Shown: piece by piece, positions 35,414 to 44,548 of the stretch
Layout: every line of letters starts with the position of its first letter
Position numbering within the stretch: the first letter of the stretch is position 1
Source: an uncultured Planctomycetales bacterium
Lineage (GTDB): Bacteria; Planctomycetota; Planctomycetia; Pirellulales; Thermoguttaceae
Length of the DNA: 64,000 nucleotides
Reading direction: 5' to 3'
Assembly: GCA_937889015.1 (NCBI GenBank)
Contig: CALARR010000213.1
Span: 1 to 64,000 of the forward strand
Translations under genes and position numbers: made by a program
Notes under the pieces: model-generated
Told to the model about the DNA's origin: nothing
Seen by the model: the letters and a program-made list of their open reading frames with translations, nothing else
The model's database searches: none

Positions 35414-36424
35414 TCAATAGTCGGCTTCGGTGAGCAGCCAGGAGTAGAAGGCCGCGTTGAGGTTTGGCGTAGCGTTCCGCGGCGTTCGAGCATTCCTGCC
35501 GTCGGGCGTCATCAGCAACTGGTACACAACGTAGTCGATACTCTCGGAGAGGAACTTGAGGTGTCCGTCACAGAAGACTGCGTTCACCCCGCCGGGATGG
35601 TTACTGGAAGGCCGAGCATACGTATAGCTGGTGCTGACCAGTCCAGTCGCACTCAGCATGAAGTCCCGATTGGAATTGATCCGATAGCCCGCGTTCGCAT
35701 TGCTGATCGTTGGATTGACGTCGTTGCGCCAGATGAAACCGAGAGTCGTCTCGGCGATCAACTGGACTTCAGACGTGGCGCCACTCAACGGCGCGCACCA
35801 CAAGCCGGCCTGGATGTTCTCGGAGAACATGAGGGTCTGCTGCAGGCCGTCCTTGACGTCGCCCGTGGTCATGCGAACCTGAAGGTAGCAGTTGTTGGTG
35901 GCGCCAGAAATAAAAGCGGGATCGTAGAGGCTGTGGAAGACCCCGTTGGCCGGCCAGTCCGGAGGACGCGCAGTGGACGCCACGGCGGAAGTACGGTTGT
36001 CCTGATACCCACAGTTGGCCACATAGCTAATTGAAAGGGTCTCAGCCGAAGTGTCGCCTGGGCAGCGATACTGATCGATGGGCACCTCGGTGCGGTTGCC
36101 CGCACGCCAGTGCCCCCACAAGTCCCCACGGCCGACATACGGCAGCATGACGACGGGCCAACCGTAAGCCGACATCATATTGTTGCCAGCCGCCACCGGA
36201 TTGTACTCCACGTACCCCGGATAGCGACGCTTCTGCGTCTCGTGGACCGCGGCGGCCTTGGCCAACTGGCTCAGATTGTTCTGGCACCGAATGTTGTTCG
36301 CCCGATCTTTGATCACCGATATGGCTGGAAACAGCATTGCCATCATCATGCCAACGATGGTGATGACGACCAGCAGTTCGACCAAGGTAAAGCCGCGACG
36401 GGCTCGTACAACGAGGGTGTTCAT
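35414..36424 (-). CDS. DUF1559 pseudopilin-like protein
   Basis: A 336-residue protein from ATG 36424, which has GGAAGGAG 6 nt upstream. The N-terminus is a prepilin leader ending RRG, then FTLVELLVVITIVGMMMAMLFPAI, the class III signal typical of DUF1559. The helix carries the Cys-x-NNLSQLAKA motif, and the C-terminus has NHPGGVNAVFCDGHLKFLS, the conserved DUF1559 H-x-G-G end. These proteins are probably processed by a prepilin peptidase and displayed on the surface. It lies divergent from a second DUF1559 gene across a 489-bp gap, and its stop is just beside a family-2 repeat. Confidence 0.9.
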   Translation of the reverse strand: MNTLVVRARRGFTLVELLVVITIVGMMMAMLFPAISVIKDRANNIRCQNNLSQLAKAAAVHETQKRRYPGYVEYNPVAAGNNMMSAYGWPVVMLPYVGRGDLWGHWRAGNRTEVPIDQYRCPGDTSAETLSISYVANCGYQDNRTSAVASTARPPDWPANGVFHSLYDPAFISGATNNCYLQVRMTTGDVKDGLQQTLMFSENIQAGLWCAPLSGATSEVQLIAETTLGFIWRNDVNPTISNANAGYRINSNRDFMLSATGLVSTSYTYARPSSNHPGGVNAVFCDGHLKFLSESIDYVVYQLLMTPDGRNARTPRNATPNLNAAFYSWLLTEADY

Positions 36425-36913
36425 CCTGTGCTCCTTCCGGCCGCGGGGCAAGCGGCGGGCCTTGCTTCTCGCCCTCCCCAAGGGGTCCTACGACTATTCT
36501 CTCAAATGTGGTCAAAAAACTCCAGTGATTTTGGCGAGGGAAAGCCTGCGGAATGGCATCGCTCTAGTTCGGCGGGGGGGCTGGCTATGTCTGGCGACAA
36601 GGAACCTGCCAACGATACGACGGAGAGCAACCGCCTGCGAGGAAGAGAAAGATCGCAGAGGAAACAGATAGAGATGGTGGTGAGCGGAAGTTGGCAATTT
36701 CCGTTCACAGCGCGTTCCGTGTTCTCCTGTCTTCCCTTCTTAACCCCTCTTGCACGGCAGTTTGTCTTGTTGACCGGTCGTGGAGCAGGACGGTCCACCG
36801 AGGGTCGCCCAGACCGCCTATTTGAGCAGCAATGTACTGGAATAATTGGCCGTCTTTTGCGACAATAAGATAAGGGCAAGGGACCGCGCGGGCTAGACCG
36901 AGGGAGAATCGCC
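36425..36913. other. Divergent promoter region between two DUF1559 genes
   Basis: 489 bp with no supported gene. It must hold promoters in both directions. The only feature I can point to is an imperfect palindrome with CGGAA/TTCCG arms at about 36684-36702. Both genes start with short purine-rich sequences next to their ATGs. Confidence 0.45.
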
Positions 36914-37981
36914 ATGATCCGTGGCAACCGCAACGCATTCACGCTCGTCGAATTGTTGGTGGTGATCACCATCATCGGCATGTTGACGGCCATGATCTTT
37001 CCGGCTGTCAATATGGCGCGTGAGGCGGCACGCCGCATGATCTGTTCGAGCAACCAGAAGCAGGTGGCAACGGCCTTGCTGAACTACGAGAGCCAGCGCG
37101 GCCAGTTCCCCGGCTATGTGAATCGGGTGGGCAACAGCCAGGACAACTGGATGGAAGCCAGTTGGGTGGTGATGTTGCAGCCTTTTCTGGACCGCAACGA
37201 CCTGTGGCAGATCTGGTCGCGAGGCTGGGATAACGGCAACACGACCCTGCTGAACAGCCGTTGCCGGTCTATGAGCATCCTGGTGTGCCCCAGCGATCCG
37301 CCTGACGGGCAGCTCAACACGGACACGCCAACCAACTATGCGGTCAACGGCGGCAAGGATGGCAGGGACAACAACGTCGCGGGCACGAATCCGTTGAGCT
37401 ACGGCGTATTCCACTGCAACGGTTTGTACAGCGGCGGTGGAGCCATGGAGAAGTTCGATGAGGCGCGTAGTACTCTGGACTATATCAGTACCCACGACGG
37501 TGCGGCCTACACGATTCTGTTTGGTGAGAATGTCGCCAATCGTACCTGGGCCGACATGACCAACCGGACTTACACCGCGGCGACGAAGAATACGAGCACA
37601 GGGGTGATTACCCGCTCTCACTCCACGAGCACTGGCCAGAGCACCTGGACCCATGAACGTCTGGTGACCCTGAACTACAATTGGACCGCAGGATCCGAGA
37701 CAACCGTGCCCAGTGCCACCACGTTCGTCTGGAACAAGATCAACGGCGATCGCCTGTATCTCTCGGTACTCAACGCCGGGCAGCGTATCCGATCACCGTC
37801 CTCATTCCATCCGGGAGGGGCAGTGGTCAGCTTCTGCGATGGACACCAACAGTTCATCAAGGATTCGATCAGCAGCAACACTTACTGGCACCTGATGACC
37901 CCGTACGGTGCGGGCGCGTGGCGCAGCACCACCACCAAGTACGGTCCAGACGGCGTCTTCTCCGACTCCGATATCGATTGA
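36914..37981 (+). CDS. DUF1559 pseudopilin-like protein
   Basis: A 355-residue protein. The short leader (MIRGNRNA) is followed by FTLVELLVVITIIGMLTAMIFPAV and the NMAREAARRMICSSNQKQ helix. The C-terminus has SFHPGGAVVSFCDGHQQFI. The middle contains a Thr/Ser-rich insert (TKNTSTGVITRSHSTSTG). The leader cleavage residue is Ala where Gly is usual (NA/FTLVE), so processing is less certain than for its divergent neighbour. AGGGAGA lies 7-12 nt before the ATG. Function unknown. Confidence 0.88.
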   Translation: MIRGNRNAFTLVELLVVITIIGMLTAMIFPAVNMAREAARRMICSSNQKQVATALLNYESQRGQFPGYVNRVGNSQDNWMEASWVVMLQPFLDRNDLWQIWSRGWDNGNTTLLNSRCRSMSILVCPSDPPDGQLNTDTPTNYAVNGGKDGRDNNVAGTNPLSYGVFHCNGLYSGGGAMEKFDEARSTLDYISTHDGAAYTILFGENVANRTWADMTNRTYTAATKNTSTGVITRSHSTSTGQSTWTHERLVTLNYNWTAGSETTVPSATTFVWNKINGDRLYLSVLNAGQRIRSPSSFHPGGAVVSFCDGHQQFIKDSISSNTYWHLMTPYGAGAWRSTTTKYGPDGVFSDSDID

Positions 37982-38122
37982 TCGCCAAGCTCTCTGGCTG
38001 CTCCAGGGTGCGGCGGGCTGGAGGAGAGGCACCGGATGGCCCAATCGTTTGGAAGATTGATTGAAGACCGGCCAGAATCTGGCCTCCTTAAAGCCCCTAA
38101 TATGTGAAGGTGCCTGTTGCCC

Positions 38123-39475
38123 ATGAGCCCGGCGTTGCTCTGCTGCTTGCTGGCCGCCGGGATCTCTGCGGCTGGCGCTGCTTCAGGTCCGGCGGCCAAC
38201 AGTGGCGCGTCCAGTCCGGACTGGTTGATTCGGGCCAGCACCTATCGGTCGAAGTACTACAACATCACGACCGACTTTACGCCGGAAGACGCGAAGCGTA
38301 TGGCCGAGCACGTGGATTCGACCTTCGAGTCGTATCTGCGGCTTTTTTCGAAGCTTCCGGTGCGTGTGCAGCGACCAGCCGCGCTGGATCTCTATCTGTT
38401 CGTCACCGAGGACGACTATCACAAGGTCCTTAAGGCGCGTTTTGGCGACGAAGGACTTGGTTCCTGGGGCACGTGCATCAGCTCCGGCAACCGCATCTGG
38501 CTGGTGGGCTGGCGCGGCGAGTATACGCTGGAGCAGATGAAGCCGCTGCTGCAGCACGAGGGTTTTCACCAATTGGCTCGGCACTTGTTCGGCGACCTGC
38601 CGGTCTGGGCCAACGAAGGCCTGGCCGAACTGTTCGAGCGCGGAATCATGATCGACGGCCAACTCGTGCTGGGCGAAGTGACGCCCGCGACGCGCCAGCG
38701 CCTGCTGGAGGCCATCGCCCAGCAAAAGACTCTGCCCCTGGACCAGTTCTTCAAGGTCGACCACCAGCAATGGCTGCGCAGCGTGCACACGAGTGACGCG
38801 GGGGCACTGTACTTGCAGGCCTGGAGTCTGGTGCATTTCCTGATTTTCGCTGATCAGGGCAAGTACGAGGCGGGCTTCCTCAAGTTCCTGGTGCAACTCA
38901 ACCGGGGCATGGATTGGCGTCAGGCTTTCGTTGCTTCGTTCGGCATGCCGGACTTCAAGGCCCTGGAAACCAAGTGGCTGGACTACGCGCGCACCACTCC
39001 ACCGGCCGACTATCGGGAGACGGTTCGCCGGCTGAAGTTCCTTTCGGCCGGGCTGGCCGAGTTGCACAAGCAGGGCCGCCGGCCGACGAGCCTGGATGAG
39101 TTGCGCGAGCAATTGCAGGAAATCAACTTCGAGTGCCAGCCAGACCTCTTCGGCCAGGCGCGGAAGCTGTCGGCCGCGGATCGACGGATGTTCGAAGTGC
39201 CGTTTGCCGAGGGCGTGGAAGCACGCAAATTCACCCTGGTCGAATCGCGTTCCGGCCCCAGCGCCAAGCCGCCGCCCTACAACATCGCGGTCGGCGGCCT
39301 GGAACCCCAGGCGTTTGCCGCCCAGTGGACCCGCCGGGGGCGCGAAACCAGCTATGCTATCACGGTTTCGCCCGCCGGCCAGCAGAAGACCAAACCGGGC
39401 TCGGCCGCGGCCAAGACGGCGGCCGGTTCCAGCGCCAAGCCTTCGGTTTCCTCGGCGCGGGAGCGCGGACGGTAG
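38123..39475 (+). CDS. DUF1570-type secreted metallopeptidase-like protein
   Basis: A 450-residue protein with a signal peptide (residues 1-22, ending AGAA) from ATG 38123; a TTG at 38117 would add two residues. The core has a zincin motif HEGFHQLARHLF, followed about 17 residues later by WANEGLAELFE, a likely third ligand. This matches DUF1570. A C-terminal region of about 130 residues is Pro/Ala/Lys-rich and low in complexity. It is probably exported and may cleave peptides or peptidoglycan; the substrate is unknown. Downstream genes (ThuA and PHP-like) are on the same strand. Confidence 0.82.
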   Translation: MSPALLCCLLAAGISAAGAASGPAANSGASSPDWLIRASTYRSKYYNITTDFTPEDAKRMAEHVDSTFESYLRLFSKLPVRVQRPAALDLYLFVTEDDYHKVLKARFGDEGLGSWGTCISSGNRIWLVGWRGEYTLEQMKPLLQHEGFHQLARHLFGDLPVWANEGLAELFERGIMIDGQLVLGEVTPATRQRLLEAIAQQKTLPLDQFFKVDHQQWLRSVHTSDAGALYLQAWSLVHFLIFADQGKYEAGFLKFLVQLNRGMDWRQAFVASFGMPDFKALETKWLDYARTTPPADYRETVRRLKFLSAGLAELHKQGRRPTSLDELREQLQEINFECQPDLFGQARKLSAADRRMFEVPFAEGVEARKFTLVESRSGPSAKPPPYNIAVGGLEPQAFAAQWTRRGRETSYAITVSPAGQQKTKPGSAAAKTAAGSSAKPSVSSARERGR

Positions 39476-39612
39476 CCCTCCCCCTGCCGCCCGTCGGGTT
39501 CCAACGCCATCCGCTCGCGTTGCGGCACTTTCTTGCACCCGGACTCGCCGTACCGTACACTCGTGACCAGCGCGTATTCTGCTTCGTCCCCGCTATTCCT
39601 TGAGGTGCAACG

Positions 39613-40623
39613 ATGAGCACGCTATTGCCGACTCGGATCCTGGCCGTCCTGGCCGTCGTTTTGGGAGTCTCGGCCTCCGCCCGGGCGGAGGATTCGTGGG
39701 TCGTGATGCAGGGCCAGGCTGGCCTGGGGCAGGGCAAACACATTGTCTTCGTGACCGGTGACGAAGAGTATCGCTCTGAGGAATCGTTGCCCCAGTTGGC
39801 CAAGATCCTGGCGCGCCATCACGGTTTCAAGTGCACCGTGCTGTTTGCCATCAACAAGGAGTCCGGGCTGATCGATCCGATGACCTTGGACAACATTCCG
39901 GGGCTGGAGAAGCTGGCCACGGCCGACCTGATGGTGATGCTGATGCGATTCCGCGAACTGCCCGACGAGCAGATGAAGCACTTCATTGACTACGTGAACT
40001 CGGGCAAGCCGATCGTGGCCCTGCGCACCTCGACGCACGCCTTCGCCTACAAGAGAAACCTGGCCAGCCCGTACGCCAAGTATAGTTGGAAGGATGCCAA
40101 CTTCGCCGGCGGCTTCGGTCGGCAGGTGCTGGGCGAAACCTGGGTCAACCACTATGGCAAGCACAACAAAGAAAGCACTCGCGGTGTGGCAGCCGCCGGC
40201 ATGGAGAAGCATCCGATTCTGCGCGGGACAGAAGACATTTGGGGCCCCAGCGACGTCTATGGTCTGACGACATTGTGCGGTGATTGCCAACCGCTGGTCA
40301 TGGGCCAGGTGCTCGTGGGCATGGAGCCCACTGACCAACCCAACCCCGACAAGCCGGCCCTGCCCGTGGCCTGGATCAAGACCTACAAGGGCGAGCAAGG
40401 CAAGACCGCGCGGGTTTTCACCACGACGATGGGCCACGCCCACGATCTGAAGAGCGAAGGCTTGCGCCGATTGCTGGTCAACGCCTGCTACTGGGGGCTG
40501 GGCATGGAAGACAAGATTCCGGCTCGGGCCAACGTGGAGTTGGTCGGAACCTACGACCCCTTGCCTATCGGTTACGGCAAGTACCGGCAAGGCGTGAAGC
40601 CCGCGGACCACAAGCTGCCCTAG
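39613..40623 (+). CDS. Secreted ThuA-like protein
   Basis: A 336-residue protein with a Sec signal (residues 1-25, ending ARAED). The mature part is a ThuA domain of glutamine-amidotransferase-like fold: HIVFVTGDEEYRSEESLP at its start, then DLMVMLMRFRELPDEQ, PIVALRTSTHAFAY and a late TTMGHAHDLKSEGLRRLLVNACYWGLG. ThuA-like proteins are tied to trehalose and other disaccharide use, often beside Gfo/Idh/MocA proteins. The next gene starts 8 bp downstream, so the two are likely co-transcribed. Confidence 0.88.
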   Translation: MSTLLPTRILAVLAVVLGVSASARAEDSWVVMQGQAGLGQGKHIVFVTGDEEYRSEESLPQLAKILARHHGFKCTVLFAINKESGLIDPMTLDNIPGLEKLATADLMVMLMRFRELPDEQMKHFIDYVNSGKPIVALRTSTHAFAYKRNLASPYAKYSWKDANFAGGFGRQVLGETWVNHYGKHNKESTRGVAAAGMEKHPILRGTEDIWGPSDVYGLTTLCGDCQPLVMGQVLVGMEPTDQPNPDKPALPVAWIKTYKGEQGKTARVFTTTMGHAHDLKSEGLRRLLVNACYWGLGMEDKIPARANVELVGTYDPLPIGYGKYRQGVKPADHKLP

Positions 40624-40631
40624 GAGTGACC

Positions 40632-41546
40632 ATGCAGACGCTGAACTTGGCGAAGGACCTGGCGCTGGTTTGCGGTCGGCCCCTTTCCCGGCGGCAGTTT
40701 GTGGGGGCGTGTGCGGCCGGGCTGGCCGCGGCGAGCGTGCACGCGGTGGCGGGGGAGCTCGAGCCGCAACACTTACCGCCGGGCCTCGATGTGCCGCTGG
40801 TCGATCTGCACGTGCATCGCGACAACAGCACGCCCGAGAAGATCCTGGAGATCGCACGCCAGCGCGGCGTGCGCTTCGGGCTGGTCGAACACGCCGGAAC
40901 CCCCGAAAACCAGTATCCCGTGGTGCTCAGCAACGACGCCCAACTGGGCGCGTGGCTGAAGTTGTGGGAACGGCTGCCGGTGTGGCGCGGCGTGCAGGCC
41001 GAGTACGACGACTGGACCCGCGGTTTCTCACGCCAAGGGCTGGCCGGGCTCGACTACATCCTCATGGACGCCATGACCTTCCCCGGCAAGGACGGCCAGC
41101 GCGTCAAGCTTTGGGAACCGGACGTCGAGTCGCGCGTCGAGATGTCCGACCACCAGGCTTTCATGGATCGCTTCGTGGATTGGCACGTAACGATCATCGA
41201 GAAGCAACCGATCGACATTCTGGCGAACGTCTCCTGGCTGCCCAAGGCCCTGGTCGGCGACTACGACACCTATTGGACGCCGGCGCGGATTCGGCGTGTG
41301 GTCGAAGCCGCCGTGCGGCGGGGCGTGGCCCTGGAGATCAGTTCCAGCTACCAACTGCCGAAGTTGGAGTTCCTGCAGATCGCCAAGGCGGCCGGCGCGC
41401 GGTTTTCCTTCGGCTCCAACGGCCGCTATCCCAAGATGGGACAACTGCAGTACTGCCTCCAAATGGCCCAGACGCTCAAACTCACGCGAGCCGATGTCTT
41501 CATGCCCGGCGCCGGACCGAAGGCGGTGGAGCGATGGGGCGGATGA
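40632..41546 (+). CDS. Tat-exported PHP-like metal-dependent hydrolase
   Basis: A 304-residue protein from ATG 40632, supported by GGAG 5 nt upstream. An Arg pair lies in PLSRRQFVGACAAGLAAAS, a Tat signal. The domain begins at LVDLHVHRDN, the first metal-binding motif of PHP (polymerase and histidinol phosphatase) proteins, followed by VEHAGTP, ISSSYQLPKLEFL and FSFGSNGRYPKMG, which match the alpha/beta barrel. Such proteins are phosphoesterases or hydrolases; the substrate is unknown. It is paired with ThuA upstream, and a perfect 26-bp palindrome at 41636 follows. Confidence 0.78.
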   Translation: MQTLNLAKDLALVCGRPLSRRQFVGACAAGLAAASVHAVAGELEPQHLPPGLDVPLVDLHVHRDNSTPEKILEIARQRGVRFGLVEHAGTPENQYPVVLSNDAQLGAWLKLWERLPVWRGVQAEYDDWTRGFSRQGLAGLDYILMDAMTFPGKDGQRVKLWEPDVESRVEMSDHQAFMDRFVDWHVTIIEKQPIDILANVSWLPKALVGDYDTYWTPARIRRVVEAAVRRGVALEISSSYQLPKLEFLQIAKAAGARFSFGSNGRYPKMGQLQYCLQMAQTLKLTRADVFMPGAGPKAVERWGG

Positions 41547-41635
41547 GGGAGGGAGGCCTGAGGGGCCCCATTGGGCCTTCGTCGCCGCGGTTGCCGGACA
41601 GCGGCTTGGCGCGGCGCCCTATCCTCATCTCTTGG

Positions 41636-41661
41636 CCCCTCTCCCGCGCGCGGGAGAGGGG
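41636..41661. terminator. Perfect 26-bp palindrome, possible bidirectional terminator or REP
   Basis: CCCCTCTCCCGCG at 41636-41648 is followed directly by its reverse complement. It lies between the convergent PHP-like and gdhA genes. Such 'CCTCTCCC/GGGAGAGG' palindromes are often dispersed in GC-rich genomes, so it may be a repeat rather than a terminator. Confidence 0.55.
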
Positions 41662-41726
41662 TGAGACGCACGCGCGTGTGGAGCGGCTCTCGCCGGTTGG
41701 CGATCTTCGCTTCAGCGTTCAGCATG

Positions 41727-42992
41727 CTACTGCACGCCGCGTTCCAGCAGGACCTGCACCACGCGCTCGATGGCGATCTCGTAGGCCGCCTGGCGGAGCG
41801 AGGTCTTCTCGTCCTTGGCACGCTCGGCAATCTGCCGGTAGGCGGCGACCATCTTCTCGGTCATGCGCTGCACGACCTCCTCGTGTGACCAGTAGAACTC
41901 CTGCCGATTCTGCACCCATTCGAAATAGCTCACCGTCACGCCGCCGGCGTTGGCCAGCACGTCGGGCACGATGGGAATCCCACGATGCCAGAGGATATGG
42001 TTGGCCTCGAGGGTCGTCGGCCCATTGGCCCCTTCGGCGATGATTCGGGCCTGGATCTGCGGAGCGATCTCCGCGGTGATACACTCTTCCAAGGCGGCTG
42101 GAACCAGGAAATCGCATTTCATGGTAAGCACCGCCGTGTGACTGATGGGGTTGGCGCCAGGAAATCCCGCGACGCTGCCGAATTGCTTGACGTACTTGGC
42201 CAGCTCGGAGATATCGATGCCGTCGGGGTGGTGCAGGCCGCCGTGGACGTCGGAGACCGCGATCACTTTCGTGCCACGGCGCACCAGTTCTAGGGCCACA
42301 TGCTGACCCACGTTGCCGAAGCCTTGCACGGAAGCCGTGGCGCCCTGCGGGTCGATGCCTTCCTCGCGCGCCTTTTCCATGAGCACCGTGACCACGCCGC
42401 GTCCCGTCGCTTCGACTCGGCCCTGGCTTCCGCCCAAATCCAGCGGCTTGCCGGTGATCATGCTCCGCTCGTACTGCCCGCTGGTCATACGCCAGGCGTG
42501 CAGCATCCAGGCCATTTCACGGGCGCCGGTGTTCACGTCGGGCGCGGGGATGTCGGTATCGCTGCCGATGTCCCGCGCGAGCATGATGGCGAACTTCTTG
42601 GTCAATCGCTCGCGCTCGGCCAGCGACAGGGCTGGATAATCGACGGCGATTCCGCCCTTGGCGCCGCCAAAGGGAATGTTCACCACGGCCGTCTTCAGGT
42701 ACATCCAGAAGGCCAGTGCCGTGACCTCGTCCAGGGTCACGGCCGGATGGAATCGCAGCCCGCCCTTGTAGGGGCCCAGGTCGTCGTTGAACTGCACGCG
42801 ATAGGCATTGAAGACCCGGATCGCGCCGTCGTCCATCTGCAAGGACAGACGATAGCTGATCGACTTGTCCGCCGTGGTCAGACGCTGCATGACCGAGAGG
42901 TTGGGATGCTTGGCATCGAGCTTCAGCGGCTCGGCATAGTGCAGGAAGAGTTGCCTGGCTCGATCGAACACCGAACAGTTATTGGCCGACAT
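41727..42992 (-). CDS. gdhA: Glutamate dehydrogenase
   Basis: A 421-residue Glu/Leu/Phe/Val dehydrogenase that interconverts glutamate and 2-oxoglutarate plus ammonia. ATG 42992 has AAGGAG 7 nt upstream. Signatures are GPYKGGLRFHP, the catalytic Lys in IPFGGAKGGI, APDVNTGAREMAW, the EATGRGVVTVL motif and the NAD-binding VQGFGNVGQHVA. The length of about 420 matches the hexameric small type, as used in archaea and many bacteria. It has no operon partner in the same direction. Confidence 0.93.
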   Translation of the reverse strand: MSANNCSVFDRARQLFLHYAEPLKLDAKHPNLSVMQRLTTADKSISYRLSLQMDDGAIRVFNAYRVQFNDDLGPYKGGLRFHPAVTLDEVTALAFWMYLKTAVVNIPFGGAKGGIAVDYPALSLAERERLTKKFAIMLARDIGSDTDIPAPDVNTGAREMAWMLHAWRMTSGQYERSMITGKPLDLGGSQGRVEATGRGVVTVLMEKAREEGIDPQGATASVQGFGNVGQHVALELVRRGTKVIAVSDVHGGLHHPDGIDISELAKYVKQFGSVAGFPGANPISHTAVLTMKCDFLVPAALEECITAEIAPQIQARIIAEGANGPTTLEANHILWHRGIPIVPDVLANAGGVTVSYFEWVQNRQEFYWSHEEVVQRMTEKMVAAYRQIAERAKDEKTSLRQAAYEIAIERVVQVLLERGVQ

Positions 42993-43180
42993 GAATGAGC
43001 TCCTTCTTGTTGCGTGACCTGGCCGTGGGGCCGGGCCTCGCGAAAACCCCGCCCCCTGGATACTCCGGGAAGCAGGAGATGTGCGTTTTGGGACACCGAC
43101 GCGAACACCAACCATGCGCGCAGACCAATCGCGCGTGCGGGGGAGATGCGGCGGGGAACAGACAGTTCAGATGAAAAAAA

Positions 43181-43248
43181 CCCGTAGGGTGGGACGCAGT
43201 CCCGCATACAACGAGACTGCGCCCCCGCCAGGTTCCCCACCCTACGGT
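43181..43248. repeat. Short element with 11-bp terminal inverted repeats
   Basis: CGTAGGGTGGG at 43183-43193 is the reverse complement of CCCACCCTACG at 43236-43246. Between them GGGACGCAGTCCC and GAGACTGCGCCC are also partly complementary. A GTAGGGTGGGAC opening is a form that I associate with dispersed elements in planctomycete genomes. It lies between gdhA and the oxidoreductase gene. Only one copy is in the window. Confidence 0.65.
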
Positions 43249-43285
43249 TTTGCGATGCCGCGGCTAAGCTCTCGGGGCCCTGTGC

Positions 43286-44548
43286 CTAGCCGCGCAGCCG
43301 AACTCCGGGAGCCGGCTCGTAGTCGATGGCCACGTGTCGTCCGTCCTGGGCAATCGACATCCGAGCCGCTTCGACGACCAACTCGTTGATGTAGCTGTTG
43401 CCGGGCGTGGCCAGGATGCCCCGCTCGTCAATCTCCTTCAACGCAACCTGCCGCCGGGCCAAGGCTTCGGCGGCGGACAACCCCGCGCCGGCCTGATTCA
43501 CGTGAATCGCCGACTCGGTGATGGCCTCGACCGAATCGTAGCCATAGCCCACCGGCTTGAGCCCTTCACCCGTCCAGGGGACCAGTCGAAAGTAGTCCGG
43601 GCTCACGAAGCGGAAAGCTGCGCCCGAGAGGTGATCCACGTAGCCGTGGCTCACGCCGCGGAACTGATCGTCGTGGCGCACGATGGCGCCCACATCGTCC
43701 CCTTCACAGAACATGCACAGGGCCTGGTCGTTGGTCCCGGCGCCTTCGTCCGGATAGCCCAGACCGTTGACCACGCTGAGGATGGCTCCGTTCTCCCACA
43801 CCACCTGGCCGCTGGACCAGAGGTAACCCAGGTTGCCGTTGGGGAACTTGCCTTCCACCCCGCGCACCGAAACCTCCACCGGACGCAGACCGGTGATGAA
43901 GTACACCAGGTCCACATAGTGGCAGCCGATGTAGGTGAACGGGTCGCTGTTCTCCTTAGTGAACCAGTTCTGGAAGTTCGAGTGGCGGTAGTAGTAGGGC
44001 TCGATCAGCTTGGCCTCGCCGCAGCGGAACTCGCCGAAGCGCCCACGGCGGTACTGGCCGCGCGCGTCCAGTGCGCGCCGATCGAATCGCTTGTGATACT
44101 CTACGCCCACCAACAGGCCGCGCTCGTAGGCCAACTTCTCGATTTCCAGGGCCTGGCTGTACTTCAATACCAGCGGCTTGACCGTCAGCACGTGCTGATC
44201 GTGAGCCAGGGCCTCTTTGATCACGGCATAATGGAACTGGTCCGGCACGGCCACGACCACCAGGTTTCGTGGAGGCAGGGCCGCAATCAGTTCCTTGAAC
44301 GTGTTAGGAAACAACCGCTCGGGCGGCTCGCTCAGGGCCGGCACGGCCTGGAACGACTGGCCCGGAAACGCCAGGGCCAACTGCTTGGCTTCGGCCAGGG
44401 CGCGCAAGGGGGCCGAGTTCAGCGCGCAGATTTGGATGGCGCCGACCTTCGACAGCCGTTGCAGGTGATAAATCGAAGGCAGAATCTGATCGTGGGTGAT
44501 CATTCCTCCGCCGACGATCAGGACCTGGATCGCATCGTGGGCGTTCAT
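43286..44548 (-). CDS. Gfo/Idh/MocA family oxidoreductase
   Basis: A 420-residue cytosolic protein. The Rossmann start is QVLIVGGGMITHDQILPSI, followed by LVVVAVPDQFHYAVI and the VKPLVLKYSQALEIE segment with the conserved Lys-Pro. The catalytic-domain segment is FTYIGCHYVDLVYFITG. The first glycine loop is GGGMI rather than the usual GxGxxG with Ala/Gly, so cofactor binding may differ. Its ATG overlaps the stop of the aminotransferase gene upstream (ATGA), so the two are co-translated and probably act in one pathway, perhaps making an amino sugar or amino acid derivative. Confidence 0.87.
   Translation of the reverse strand: MNAHDAIQVLIVGGGMITHDQILPSIYHLQRLSKVGAIQICALNSAPLRALAEAKQLALAFPGQSFQAVPALSEPPERLFPNTFKELIAALPPRNLVVVAVPDQFHYAVIKEALAHDQHVLTVKPLVLKYSQALEIEKLAYERGLLVGVEYHKRFDRRALDARGQYRRGRFGEFRCGEAKLIEPYYYRHSNFQNWFTKENSDPFTYIGCHYVDLVYFITGLRPVEVSVRGVEGKFPNGNLGYLWSSGQVVWENGAILSVVNGLGYPDEGAGTNDQALCMFCEGDDVGAIVRHDDQFRGVSHGYVDHLSGAAFRFVSPDYFRLVPWTGEGLKPVGYGYDSVEAITESAIHVNQAGAGLSAAEALARRQVALKEIDERGILATPGNSYINELVVEAARMSIAQDGRHVAIDYEPAPGVRLRG

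Noticed and set aside
38066..38080. GGCCAG-AAT-CTGGCC hairpin before the DUF1570 gene
   Set aside because: A 6-bp stem is short in such GC-rich DNA and no T-run follows, so a terminator call is not supported.
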